From Jiangella asiatica (lineage in GTDB: Bacteria > Actinomycetota > Actinomycetes > Jiangellales > Jiangellaceae), in contig NZ_SMKZ01000002.1 in assembly GCF_004349065.1 (NCBI RefSeq), positions 1 to 64,000 on the forward strand: 64,000 nucleotides of DNA. Direction: 5' to 3'. Below, piece after piece: positions 9,630 to 19,016 of this stretch; within the stretch, counting starts at the first letter, position 1; the number at the start of each line of letters is the position of its first letter. A model generated the notes under the pieces. The model did not search any database and was not told where the DNA came from. It saw nothing but the letters and a program-made list of their open reading frames with translations. Made by a program: the position numbers and the translations under genes.

Positions 9630-11918
9630 TCATCGCGGTGCGAGCTGCGGGGCGCTCGGAGCGCTCGGAGTGCCGGCAGGGAGCACCTGGATCTCGGCGG
9701 TGGCGGCACCGAGTGCGGTGTGCTCGGCGTGCAGGCGTACGGGCCCTGGCGTCTCCGTGGTTCGCAGCCACACCGCGCCCCCGCCGCCCACCAGCGCGAA
9801 CGGGTTGTCTCCGATGATTCGAGCCGGCCCTTCCACTCTCAGCGAGACCGCGCCGGTGGCGTATGGCCGGCGGTTGCCGAACTCGTCGGTGACGCGCAGA
9901 ACCACCCGGGTGGCGTCGCTTCCGTCCGCGACGAGCGTGGTGTCGTCGGGCTCGACCTGGAACAGCGCGTCCACGCCGCGTCCGCTCAACCGCCGGGTCG
10001 TCACCAGGCGGCCTTCCAGGTACCCCTCGATGCACAGGTCGTGCCAGTCGGGTCCCCACTTGGCGGACAGGGCATCGGTGATGAACGGAGGGTGTGGCAG
10101 GTGGCCGAAGGCCTCGCGAGCTGGCTCTAGGCGAGACACCATCCGATCACCGACGTACAGACGCAGTTCGTCGCAGTTCGAGCAGATGACGGCCAGCCCG
10201 CTCGATCGATGCCCGGCGCGGTCGTCGTACATCGTGTTGTGTGTCTCGACGGCGTGCGGGTGGAACTCCCCGCGCGACCAGTGGAAGGCAGGCTCGAGCA
10301 CGATGGCCTCGGCCGGATCGCACTGTGACCGATACAGTGCGGCGGCGGGCTTGGGGATGCGGAAGATGTCCGACACGCCGTGGTAGCAGACGTGGTCGCC
10401 GGATCCGGCGTCGCCGCGGGTGTTGTAGTCGAACGCGCACCACCCGATGCCCCCGGCGTGCCGGTCGTCGCCGTAGATCTGGTCGAGGACGCGAGCGTGC
10501 CGCAGAACGTGCTCCTGGACCCGGTCCAGGTGATCGGTCTGCTTGGTCGGGAAGGTGTGACCGCCGAACTCGGTGACGAGGTACAGCTGATGGTTGGGTC
10601 GCCGTAGCTCGCCTATGTCGAAGTCGTTGACGGTGTAGACGTCCTCCAGCAGTTCTGAGTCGAAGAAGTTGCGGATTCCACCGGTCTGACGGGAGTCGTC
10701 GAGGGTGCGTGCCAGCTGATTGGTGCGGGTGTAGAAGTCGTGGTGGTCGCGCGACTCGTTGATCCGGACGCCCCAGAGGATCACCGACGGCCGGTTGCGG
10801 TCGCGGCGCACCATCGCTTCCACGTCGCGACAGGCGAGCGCCTGCCACGCCGCGTCGCCGACATGGGACCAACCGGGTATCTCCTCGACCACGAGCAGGC
10901 CGATCTCGTCGCAGCGGTCCAGGAAGTGTGGCGACTGCGGGTAGTGAGACGTCCGGACGACGTTGCACTTGAGCTCGTGCCGGAGGATCTCGGCGTCTCG
11001 TCGCTGCACTCGCCGGGGCATGGCGCCGCCGACGAACGGGAACGTCTGATGTCGATTGAGCCCGCGCAGCTTGAGGCGGCGCCCGTTCAGGAAGAAGCCG
11101 GCCGGCGTGAACCGCGCCTCGCGCAGGCCGATGCGGCGGGTGTGCTCGTCGTCGGACGGGCCGTGCAGCCTGACCACGACGTCGTACAGGCGTGGCCGGT
11201 CGATGTCCCACAGCTCGATGTCTCCGAGGTTCTCGAGCAGCAGGTCCACGGTCGCGGTGCCCCGATCGGAGACCCGCACCTCACGCTGCGACCGCGCCAG
11301 TATCCGGGCACCGTCGCGCAGCTCCGCCTCGATCGAGAGCGGTCCGGGGACCGCGCCGTCCGCGTCGAGCTCGCACGACACTTCGATGGCACGCTCGGCC
11401 TCGAGGACGCGCACCGGCTTGGCGAACACGTCGGCGACGAAAACCTGAGGAACGAGGCGGAGCGTCACGTCGCGGTAGATGCCGCCGAACGTCAGGTAGT
11501 CCATCCGCCCGCCGAACGGCGGGATGTCGGGCCGTTCCGTGGCGTCGACCCGGATGGCGATCACGTTCGGGCGGTCCCGGGCGACCTGAGCGGTCAGCTC
11601 CATGGAGAACGGTGTGTATCCGCCGAGGTGCTCTCCGACGAGAACGCCGTTGCACCAGACGGTGGAGGCGGTCATGGCGCCGTCGACATCGAGGAACACT
11701 CGGCCGGTGAACCCTTCCGGCACCTCGACGGTGCGGCGGTAGACGGAGACGAACTGGTAGGCAGCGCGATCGAAGCCATGCCAGGGAAGGGTCGTGGTGC
11801 TGTGCGGCAGAGTGACGCGCTCCCATCCGGAGTCGTCGAGGTCGGCGGCCTCGTCTCCGGGCGAGGCCGGGGCCGTGTGGCGCCAACCGCGGTCGAGGTC
11901 CAGCAGGTGTCGTGGCAC
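9630..11918 (-). CDS. Glycoside hydrolase family 2 (beta-galactosidase/glucuronidase-like)
   Basis: A 762-residue retaining exo-glycosidase. Domain order: jelly-roll sugar-binding domain (about 1-160, ending in the FGGIYRDVTLRL motif), Ig-like sandwich (about 160-270), TIM barrel (about 275-560) and a C-terminal Ig-like domain with GNRRPYATGAVSLRVEGPA. The acid/base is Glu388 in ILWGVRINES and the nucleophile is Glu450 in LVTEFGGHT. There is no signal peptide, so it is probably cytoplasmic, working on imported oligosaccharides once neighbouring sulfatases have removed sulfate groups. It sits 52 bp behind a sulfatase in the same operon. The sugar specificity (galactose, glucuronate or another) is undetermined. 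Confidence 0.92.
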   Translation of the reverse strand: MPRHLLDLDRGWRHTAPASPGDEAADLDDSGWERVTLPHSTTTLPWHGFDRAAYQFVSVYRRTVEVPEGFTGRVFLDVDGAMTASTVWCNGVLVGEHLGGYTPFSMELTAQVARDRPNVIAIRVDATERPDIPPFGGRMDYLTFGGIYRDVTLRLVPQVFVADVFAKPVRVLEAERAIEVSCELDADGAVPGPLSIEAELRDGARILARSQREVRVSDRGTATVDLLLENLGDIELWDIDRPRLYDVVVRLHGPSDDEHTRRIGLREARFTPAGFFLNGRRLKLRGLNRHQTFPFVGGAMPRRVQRRDAEILRHELKCNVVRTSHYPQSPHFLDRCDEIGLLVVEEIPGWSHVGDAAWQALACRDVEAMVRRDRNRPSVILWGVRINESRDHHDFYTRTNQLARTLDDSRQTGGIRNFFDSELLEDVYTVNDFDIGELRRPNHQLYLVTEFGGHTFPTKQTDHLDRVQEHVLRHARVLDQIYGDDRHAGGIGWCAFDYNTRGDAGSGDHVCYHGVSDIFRIPKPAAALYRSQCDPAEAIVLEPAFHWSRGEFHPHAVETHNTMYDDRAGHRSSGLAVICSNCDELRLYVGDRMVSRLEPAREAFGHLPHPPFITDALSAKWGPDWHDLCIEGYLEGRLVTTRRLSGRGVDALFQVEPDDTTLVADGSDATRVVLRVTDEFGNRRPYATGAVSLRVEGPARIIGDNPFALVGGGGAVWLRTTETPGPVRLHAEHTALGAATAEIQVLPAGTPSAPSAPQLAPR

Positions 11919-11970
11919 GAGTCGATCAGCTCCTGTCGGTGTGGCCCGGATCGGGCCGCAGGTCGGGGGA

Positions 11971-14247
11971 TCAGTCCCGTGGCTCGTACGGCCGTCCCGT
12001 CGCGGGGTCGAGGAGATCCACGACGACCTGTTCGAGCCGGCCGCTGAAGTCGAACGGCCCGTCGGCGTCGGCGCGGACGGGGGACAGCCGGTCGCCGCCG
12101 ATGTCCAGGCCCTGGAAGGCCACGAAGTGCTCGAAGGTCTCGTCGAGGCGCAGGTGCCCCGCTTCGTTCCCGCCGATCAGCAGGGTGGCCGTGCCCGCGG
12201 AGCTGTCGGTGTCCTTGATGAACCGCACGGCCACCTCCGAGGCGCCGAGCGGGACGGGAACGGACGAGCGCAAGATTTTGTGGTCGCCGTAGTAGTTGTA
12301 GTCGTAGACGAGCCGGCCGTCCTCGACCATGAGGCAGTAGCCGCTGTTGACGCTGCCGTGCGCGATGAGCACGCCGTCCGCTGACCGGTCCGGGCGGACG
12401 ATCCGGGCCGAGATCTGAACGGACCGGCCCGCGACCGGGGGCGCCGCGGCGGTGGGGATGTGCTGGACTCCGTCGAGGTAGACGAATCGGTGGCGATCCT
12501 TGGGGGAGTGCGGGCGGAAGTTCGCGTTGGCGCGCTCGGCGAAGCCGCGGTCGTCCAGTGGCAGGACGTTGTTGCGGCGGGCTTCCCGCCACCAGGTGTC
12601 GACCAGCTCGCGAAGCTTGCCGGGCATGGCCGCTGCCAGGTCCTCGGCCTCGGAGAAGTCCTCGGCCGCGTGGTACAGCTCCCACCGGTCGGTGTCGAAG
12701 TCCGCGCCGCGGCGGTGCCAGGCGACGGCCTTCCACCCGTCGCGCCAGATGGCCCGGTGCCCGTCGGTCTCGAAGTACTGCGTGCGCTCAGAGGTCGCGG
12801 CCGACGCGTCGTCCAGCACGGCGCGCATGCTGACGCCGTCGAGCGCTCGCTGCGGCACCCCCCGGTACGTGCGCGGCGCTTCGATGCCGATGAGGTCCAG
12901 GACCGTGGGCACGATGTCGGTGACGTGCTGGAACCCCGAGCGGCGCTCCCCTGCACCCATCCTGTTCGGCAGGCTCATGATCATCGAGGTGCGGATGCCA
13001 CCGGCGTGCGTGTTCTGCTTGTACCGCCGGAGGGGCGTGTTGGCGGCCTGCGCCCAGCCGAGGGGGTAGTTCACGTGCGTGGTGCGCCCGTCGATCTCCT
13101 CGATCCGGGCGAGGTTCTCCGCCAGGGAGGGCAAGCGGCCGTTCTCGTAGTGCGTGGTGTTCAGGACGCCGTGCTCCCCTCCCTCCTGGCTCGCGCCGTT
13201 GTCACCCAGCAGCACCACGATGGTGTCGTCCAGGCGGCCCAGCTCGTCCAGGTAGCTCAGGAGCCGGCCGATCTGGGCGTCGGTGTGCTCGAGGAACCCG
13301 GCATACACCTCCTGGAAGCGTGCCGCGAGTCGCCGTTCGTCCGCGGTCAGCTCGTCCCACGGGCGCACGTCGTCGTTGCGCGGCGGCAGTGCGGTGCCGG
13401 GCGGGATCACTCCGGTCTCGAGCTGCCGCCGGTAGCGCCGTTCCCGGATGACGTCCCAGCCCTCGTCGTAGGCGCCGCGGTACCGTTCGACGAACTCCGC
13501 CGGTGCCTGGAACGGCGTGTGCGTGGCGCCGAACGCGAGGTAGAGGAAGAACGGCTTCTCCGGCGCGATCGATGTCTGGTCGCGGAGGAACTCGCACGAC
13601 TTGTCCACGAGGTCGGCGGTCAGGTGATATCCGTCCTCCGGTGTTCGCGGCGCCGTCGTCTGGTGGTTGTCGTGGTACAGCTCCGGGTAGTAGTGGTCGG
13701 TCAGTGCTTCCATGAACCCGTAGTAGCGCTCGAAGCCCCGCCCCAGTGGCCACTGGTCGTACGGGCCGGCCGCCGTCGTCTGGTCCATGGGCGCGAGATG
13801 CCACTTTCCGACGGCCATCGTGTTGTAGCCCCCGGCCACCAGCATCTCCGCCAGGGTCGCGCAGTCGTGACCGACCCTGCCACGGTAGCCGGGGTAGCCG
13901 TCGTCGACGTGTGACAGATACGCCATGCCGACCGCATGGTGATTGCGGCCGGTCAGCAGGCAGGCCCGCGTCGGTGAGCACAGTGCCGTCGCGTGGAAGT
14001 TGGTGAACTGCACGCCGCGCGCGGCGAGCTCGTCCATCGTCGGCGTGGCGATCTCCGAGCCGTAACTGCCGAGGCTGGAGAACCCGATGTCGTCGAGCAC
14101 GAGGAAGACGACGTTCGGGCGACCGGCCGAGGTCGGGACCGGGGGCCAGGACGGGGTCGAGTCGCGGTACGTCGTGCCGATCGTTGCTTCGCGTGATGCT
14201 TCGCCCGGTCGCTGCCCGGTCGGCCGGTTCGGTTCGGTCACTGCCAT
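11971..14247 (-). CDS. Large arylsulfatase-type sulfatase
   Basis: A 758-residue type I sulfatase. ATG 14247 overlaps the 3' end of the upstream sulfatase gene by 10 bases, which indicates translational coupling; open sequence further upstream is antisense-like and was not used. It has the N-terminal metal motif PNVVFLVLDDIGFSSLGSYG, the activation motif ALCSPTRACLLTG with Cys90, then GKWHLAPMDQ, ATHTPFQAP and LGDNGASQEGG. After the catalytic domain (to about residue 550) come some 200 residues forming a beta-sandwich-like tail (GSVNSGYCLMVEDGRLVYDY) typical of large bacterial arylsulfatases. No signal peptide is visible. It is closely similar in plan to the preceding gene, so the two look like an old tandem duplication. 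Confidence 0.93.
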   Translation of the reverse strand: MAVTEPNRPTGQRPGEASREATIGTTYRDSTPSWPPVPTSAGRPNVVFLVLDDIGFSSLGSYGSEIATPTMDELAARGVQFTNFHATALCSPTRACLLTGRNHHAVGMAYLSHVDDGYPGYRGRVGHDCATLAEMLVAGGYNTMAVGKWHLAPMDQTTAAGPYDQWPLGRGFERYYGFMEALTDHYYPELYHDNHQTTAPRTPEDGYHLTADLVDKSCEFLRDQTSIAPEKPFFLYLAFGATHTPFQAPAEFVERYRGAYDEGWDVIRERRYRRQLETGVIPPGTALPPRNDDVRPWDELTADERRLAARFQEVYAGFLEHTDAQIGRLLSYLDELGRLDDTIVVLLGDNGASQEGGEHGVLNTTHYENGRLPSLAENLARIEEIDGRTTHVNYPLGWAQAANTPLRRYKQNTHAGGIRTSMIMSLPNRMGAGERRSGFQHVTDIVPTVLDLIGIEAPRTYRGVPQRALDGVSMRAVLDDASAATSERTQYFETDGHRAIWRDGWKAVAWHRRGADFDTDRWELYHAAEDFSEAEDLAAAMPGKLRELVDTWWREARRNNVLPLDDRGFAERANANFRPHSPKDRHRFVYLDGVQHIPTAAAPPVAGRSVQISARIVRPDRSADGVLIAHGSVNSGYCLMVEDGRLVYDYNYYGDHKILRSSVPVPLGASEVAVRFIKDTDSSAGTATLLIGGNEAGHLRLDETFEHFVAFQGLDIGGDRLSPVRADADGPFDFSGRLEQVVVDLLDPATGRPYEPRD

Positions 14248-16421
14248 GTCAGCTGGGCCCTCTCGTCGACGTCTGCCTGCTCGTGCACCGGTGGCCCGAG
14301 CTCGACCACGACGTTGTCGAGGGCGCCGGTGAAGGTGAATGGAGCCTCGTACTCGTCGCTGACCGGTGACGGGGCGTTGTGTCCGCACTGGACCGACACG
14401 CACGCGATGCCGGCGGGCACCAGCCGCGGAACAGTGCGGCGGCCGACGGGGCGGCCGTCGATCGACAGGACGGCGTGCGCGCCGGGGCCGGCGGGCTCGA
14501 TGTCGAGCCGGAGGAGCGCTGGCCCGGTGGGCAGGACCTCCGTGGCCGTGAGCACCGTGTGCCGGCCGGCCAGGTTGTAGTCCAGCATCAGCCGGCCGTC
14601 CTTGACGAAGAAGCTGAAACCGAACGCGCGCCGTCCGTACGCCAGCAGTACGCCCTCGTCCGACGGCGAGCACCGCGCGGTGGCGGTGATGCGGAACGCC
14701 CGCTCGGAGAACCTGGGCCCGACGACGTGGTTGAGCAGCCGGGTACCCGGCAGCAGGGTGTAACGGCGCCGGTCCGTGGCGGGGTCGAGCGCCAGTACCC
14801 GCTCGCCCATGCGGTCATCGAGCGGCAGCACCGCATAGCGTTCCGCTTCACGCCACCACAGGTCGGCCAGCTCGCGGGTCCGTTCCGGCTCGGTGCCGGC
14901 CAGGTCGACGGCTTCGGAAAAGTCCTCTTCCAGGTGGTACAGCTCCCAGCGGTCCTCGTCGAACGGCGTCCCGGGCCGATGCGCGGTGACCGCCTTCCAG
15001 CCGTCGGCGTAGATGCCCCGGTGGCCGGCGGTCTCGAAGTACTGGCACCGGGGCTCGGTCGTGGCCTTCGCATCGGTGAGGGCAGGCAGCATCGAGGTGC
15101 CGTGCAGCGGGAGTTGGGCGACACCGCGGTGGGTCCGCGGTGCCGTCGTGCCGGTGAGCTCGAGGATGGTCGGCGCGAGGTCGATCGCATGGTGGAACTT
15201 TGTCCGGATCGGCTGGCTGGTGTCCAGGTGTCCGGGCCAGTGCGCCACCAGCGGCACCCTGACGCCGCCGCCGTGAGTGAACCTCTTGTAGTACCGCGAC
15301 GGAGTGTTGCCGGCCTGTGCCCAGCCGGCCGGATACTGGTTGTGCGTCCGTGGGCCGCCGAGCTCGTCGATGGCGGCCAGCCCGTCGGCCACGGAGTCGT
15401 CGAGGCCGAGGAAGTACCGGTACTCGTTGACGGTGCCGTGTGCTCCGCCCTCGCCGCTGGCACCGTTGTCGGACATGACGATGACGAGCGTGTCGTCCAG
15501 CACCCCGCGCGCTCGCAGGACGTCGACGACGGCACCGACCTGGGCATCGGTGTGCTCCATGAAGCCGGCGAACACCTCCTGCATGCGCGCATAGAGGCGG
15601 CGCTCGTCTTCGCTCAGGTCCGACCACGCCGGAACGCCGGGGTCCGCCGGGGGTAGCCGGGTCCCCGCGGGCACCACTCCGAGGTCGATCTGACGCTGCA
15701 GGACGAGTTCTCGCTCGCGGTCCCACCCATGGTCGAAGGCGCCTCGGTAGCGGTCGATGTAGTCGCGCGGGGCTTGGTGCGGCGCATGGCAGGCCCCGAA
15801 GGCCAGATAGCAGAAGAACGGGTCGTCCGGCCGCGACGTGAGGTGATCGGCGAGGAACTCCTGCGCGCGGGCGGCCAGGTCCTCGCTGACGTGGTAGCCG
15901 GGGCGGTCCGGGGTGTCGACACGGTGCTGGTCGTAGAACAGCTCAGGGTGCCACTGGTCGTCCTCGCCCCAGAGGAAGCCGTAGTACCGGTCGAACCCGC
16001 GTTGAGTCGGCCACTGGTCGAAGGGTCCGGCGGTACTCAGCTGCCCGGGCGGTGTCAGGTGCCATTTCCCGACCGCGTAGCTGCCGTAGTGGCGGCCGTG
16101 CAGCATCTCCGGGATGGTGGCAGCCGCTGGTGACACGTGGCCGCGGTAGGAGGGGAAGCCGGTGTCGAACGCGGCCAGGAAGCCCATGCCGACGGAGTGA
16201 TGGTTGCGGCCGGTGAGCAGGCTGGCCCGGGTCGGCGAACACAGCGCCGGCACATGGAAGTTCGTGAAGCGCAGGCCGGCCGCGGCCAGCGCGTCGATGG
16301 TTGGCGTGGCGATGGAGGCGCCGTAGCAGCCGAACTGGCCGAAGCCGACGTCGTCCAGCAGGACCAGCAGGACGTTGGGCCCCTGACGTGGTTCGCGGGC
16401 GGGCCACGACGGTTCGCTCAT
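14238..16421 (-). CDS. Large arylsulfatase-type sulfatase, first gene of the operon
   Basis: A 727-residue type I sulfatase. Motifs: PNVLLVLLDDVGFGQFGCYG (metal site), ALCSPTRASLLTG (Cys61 is the formylglycine residue), GKWHLTPPGQ, FGACHAPHQAP and VMSDNGASGEGG, plus the long C-terminal beta-sandwich tail (FSFFVKDGRLMLDYNLAGRH). ATG 16421 has a good ribosome site (GAGGAGG, 10 bases upstream). It heads a probable operon with the 11971-14247 sulfatase, GH2 and the 8000-9484 sulfatase. A LacI-type palindrome lies 31-52 bases upstream, just past a TAGACT -10 box, so LacI repression is likely. No export signal. Confidence 0.93.
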   Translation of the reverse strand: MSEPSWPAREPRQGPNVLLVLLDDVGFGQFGCYGASIATPTIDALAAAGLRFTNFHVPALCSPTRASLLTGRNHHSVGMGFLAAFDTGFPSYRGHVSPAAATIPEMLHGRHYGSYAVGKWHLTPPGQLSTAGPFDQWPTQRGFDRYYGFLWGEDDQWHPELFYDQHRVDTPDRPGYHVSEDLAARAQEFLADHLTSRPDDPFFCYLAFGACHAPHQAPRDYIDRYRGAFDHGWDRERELVLQRQIDLGVVPAGTRLPPADPGVPAWSDLSEDERRLYARMQEVFAGFMEHTDAQVGAVVDVLRARGVLDDTLVIVMSDNGASGEGGAHGTVNEYRYFLGLDDSVADGLAAIDELGGPRTHNQYPAGWAQAGNTPSRYYKRFTHGGGVRVPLVAHWPGHLDTSQPIRTKFHHAIDLAPTILELTGTTAPRTHRGVAQLPLHGTSMLPALTDAKATTEPRCQYFETAGHRGIYADGWKAVTAHRPGTPFDEDRWELYHLEEDFSEAVDLAGTEPERTRELADLWWREAERYAVLPLDDRMGERVLALDPATDRRRYTLLPGTRLLNHVVGPRFSERAFRITATARCSPSDEGVLLAYGRRAFGFSFFVKDGRLMLDYNLAGRHTVLTATEVLPTGPALLRLDIEPAGPGAHAVLSIDGRPVGRRTVPRLVPAGIACVSVQCGHNAPSPVSDEYEAPFTFTGALDNVVVELGPPVHEQADVDERAQLTWQ

Positions 16422-16451
16422 CCCACGTGCCTCCTCGGCATCGTCGCGCTA

Positions 16452-16485
16452 GGTGGGGAAACGTTTCACCACCAGCGCGAGTCTA
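16452..16485 (-). promoter_or_regulatory. LacI-type operator and -10 box of the sulfatase/GH2 operon
   Basis: A 22-bp near-perfect palindrome (16452-16473) with core GGGGAAACGTTTCACC; on the minus strand it reads GGTGGTGAAACGTTTCCCC. A -10 box TAGACT occupies 16480-16485 on the minus strand, so the operator covers the expected transcription start. The same TAGACT box precedes the lacI operator. The -35 is weak. Confidence 0.7.
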
Positions 16486-16677
16486 GCGGATGTCCGCGAG
16501 GCGTCGCCGAGGAAGGGTGCGGATGACCGCCGCGAACCTGCTCTACGTCATCGCCGACCGGGCGACGCCACGGGTGTCGTCCGGGGGTGTGCGCACGCAT
16601 CGATGGACCTACGCCGTGCGCGGGCCGGACCTCGACCGGACACTGCGCGCGCTCTGGCGGGAGCGCGCCGGTGCGGA

Positions 16678-18900
16678 TCAGGCCTCGAAGGCCTGAAGCA
16701 TGCCGTCCATCCCGGCCACGACGAACGTCGTGTCGCCGTCGCACAACGCCGGCGTGGCGATGATGCCCTCCTTGCAGACCTGACGCAGCTCGCGGTGGCC
16801 GCCGGTTCGCAGGTCGAGGAGGTGGACGCTGCCGGTCGAGCTGGTCACGTAGGCGTCCGAGCCACGCGTGACCACGCCCGGACCGAAGAGCTGGACCGGA
16901 AGGCTCGCCTCCCACCGTGCCGCACCGGTCGACGGGTCCACCAGCAGGGCGTGGCCGGCCTCGTCGATCGTCAGGACGTCCGACCCGACCAGCACGGGCG
17001 GGCAGAAGATGAACGACCCCGGCCTCGACCAGGCCGGCGTGCCACCGTCGTCGAGTCGCAGTCCGAAGCCATTGTCCTTCGTGCCGACCACCGCGGTGCG
17101 CCCGGCTAGCAGGACCTGGCAGTCCCACGGGCCCTTGGTCAGCCTCCCATGGGTGTCGGGCCGGTCGGTGAGCAGCTGCGTCCAGGCCGTGCGCCGCGGA
17201 TCGCGCGCGTCGATGGCATGCACCCGGCCGTCGCCCACGCCGACGTAGACCAGCTCTCCGTCACAGGCCGCGCGGCCCATCGACCGCACGCCGAAGTCTC
17301 GCCGCCATCGCACCCTGCCGGAGCCGGCATCGAGGCAATAGAGCGTCTCGCCGGCGAAGAGGATCGCTTGGGGCTCGCCGTCGATCTGCGTCACGAGTGG
17401 ATCGGCCATCACCGGCACGCCCAGGTCGGTCCGCCACAGCTCCCGTCCGGTGCGGGCGTCGAGTGCGTACAGGTGGTGGTCGCTGGAGGGTGCGTAGATG
17501 GTCCCTCCGTCGGCAGCGAAGGCGAGCCGCGAGTAGACCGGACCGATCCGGCGGGTCCACTGCGGCCGGCTGCGCCCGGCACCCGGCCGGAAGGCCGAGA
17601 CCCGCCCAGCGACCGTCGCCGCGACGAGGAGGCCGTCGTGGTGCGCCAGGGCGCTGTGGACCATGTCGCCCATAGAGTGCCGCCACATCGGCGCGAACCC
17701 GTCGCCGGGCTTGGTGACGGTCACGATCTCGCGCCAGATCTCGCCGCTGGTCCCCTCGACCCGGAGGATGGCGCGGTGCTCGCCGGGCGGCTCGTGTCCG
17801 AACGGCAGGTCGCCCGCGAAGCCGTTGCCGTCGGCGACCAGGGGCGTCCACGTCTGGCCGTCCTTGTCTCTCCCGACCCAGATGTCCTGGTTGTAGACCA
17901 GGGCCGAGACCGATGCGACCGGCTGCCCACGGTCGAAGCCGGCCCGGACGGTGAGCGCGTCGCCGGTGCGGTCGACGCCCGCCGAGATCTCGGCCGGCTC
18001 GAGGTCGGCGACGTCGGCGGCCAGGTCGATGGAGGTCACCGGGCGGGGTTCGGCGGCTGCCGTGGCCGGCGTCAGCGGCACGGAGACGAACTCCACCGTC
18101 AAGACGTCGCGATCCCCGTCCTGGACCCTGGTCAGCAGGTAGAAGCCGATGTCGCCGGTCACCTGTTTGAGGGCCTTGCCGGCTACCACGGTGAGCCCGT
18201 TGAGCCGCCGGACCCGCTCGGCGTGCATGTGGCCGCACAGGATCGCGCGCACCCGGAAGGGCTGGATGGTTTCCGCGAACGTCTCGGAGTTCTGCAGGAA
18301 GTAGTACTCGTCGCCCATCGGCGGATGGTGGCTGACGATGACCGTCGGGCGGTCCGCACCGTTGCGCTCGAGGGCTCCTCCGAGCCAGTCCCGCGTGGGC
18401 TCATCGAGCCTGACCGCGCTCTGCTGAGCCACCGTCAGGTCGGGCAGGCACCAGTGCAGGCCATCGGGCGTGACGACGGAGGAGTTACGGGCCCCGCCGA
18501 ACTCGTCGTTGGCGAGGAAGCGGTCCCAGGTCTCGTAGGCCGAGGCATCGTGCCTGGCGTCGTGGTTCCCCGGCACGTGGAGCATCCGGCCGCGCAGTGA
18601 GTCGGGTACCAGGTCGCAGTAGGCCTGGTACTGGTAGGCGCTGCCGTCGTCGGTGACGTCCCCGCCGTTGACGACGAGAGCCGGGTCCTTCGCCTCGATC
18701 GCGGCCAGCACGGCACGCAGGGCCGCGGTGCGGTCTTCGATCTCCGGATCGACGTGGGTGTCGCTGATGAACGCGTACGTCGTGGTTCGCGCGGAACGGG
18801 CGGCGCCGCTGGCGACTCCTGGCAGCGTCGCCATGGCGGCAGCCGCCCCCGTGGCCTGGAGGAATTCTCGGCGACTGGGCAGGAACCGGGAAGGAGTCAT
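16678..18900 (-). CDS. Tat-exported metallophosphoesterase with C-terminal PQQ-like beta-propeller
   Basis: A 740-residue protein with two functional halves. A Tat signal (PSRREFLQATGAAAAMATLP) suggests export. The calcineurin-like phosphoesterase domain (about 40-290) has all metal-binding motifs: SDTHVD, GGDVTDDG, GNHDAR, VSHHPPMG and GHMHAER. A linker domain follows (about 290-400). A propeller of PQQ/WD-type blades runs to the end (LYALDARTGRELWRTDLG, LYCLDAGSGRVRWRRDFG, LVDPSTGAARWEASL). ATG 18900 was chosen; ATG 18912 in frame is also possible and neither has a clear ribosome site. A LacI-type palindrome lies just upstream. It may strip phosphate from a glycan or glycerophosphodiester outside the cell; the substrate is inferred only from its neighbours. 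Confidence 0.85.
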   Translation of the reverse strand: MTPSRFLPSRREFLQATGAAAAMATLPGVASGAARSARTTTYAFISDTHVDPEIEDRTAALRAVLAAIEAKDPALVVNGGDVTDDGSAYQYQAYCDLVPDSLRGRMLHVPGNHDARHDASAYETWDRFLANDEFGGARNSSVVTPDGLHWCLPDLTVAQQSAVRLDEPTRDWLGGALERNGADRPTVIVSHHPPMGDEYYFLQNSETFAETIQPFRVRAILCGHMHAERVRRLNGLTVVAGKALKQVTGDIGFYLLTRVQDGDRDVLTVEFVSVPLTPATAAAEPRPVTSIDLAADVADLEPAEISAGVDRTGDALTVRAGFDRGQPVASVSALVYNQDIWVGRDKDGQTWTPLVADGNGFAGDLPFGHEPPGEHRAILRVEGTSGEIWREIVTVTKPGDGFAPMWRHSMGDMVHSALAHHDGLLVAATVAGRVSAFRPGAGRSRPQWTRRIGPVYSRLAFAADGGTIYAPSSDHHLYALDARTGRELWRTDLGVPVMADPLVTQIDGEPQAILFAGETLYCLDAGSGRVRWRRDFGVRSMGRAACDGELVYVGVGDGRVHAIDARDPRRTAWTQLLTDRPDTHGRLTKGPWDCQVLLAGRTAVVGTKDNGFGLRLDDGGTPAWSRPGSFIFCPPVLVGSDVLTIDEAGHALLVDPSTGAARWEASLPVQLFGPGVVTRGSDAYVTSSTGSVHLLDLRTGGHRELRQVCKEGIIATPALCDGDTTFVVAGMDGMLQAFEA

Positions 18901-18920
18901 GGGGCAGACCATACGATAAA

Positions 18921-18938
18921 GTGGTGAAACGTTTGGCC
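18921..18938. promoter_or_regulatory. LacI-type operator between divergent phosphatase genes
   Basis: GTGGTGAAACGTTTGGCC, a near copy of the operator at 16452-16473 and of the two sites near 24.7-24.8 kb. It lies 21 bases before the start of the metallophosphoesterase (minus) and about 80 bases before the histidine phosphatase (plus), so it could control both. A weaker similar stretch (GAACGTTATCGAAACG) follows at about 18950-18965. Confidence 0.7.
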
Positions 18939-19016
18939 GTTGGTAGCTGAACGTTATCGAAACGATCGATTCCCGGCGAGTCGGTCATGCCCGACACCGG
19001 CGAAAGGTGGACATCC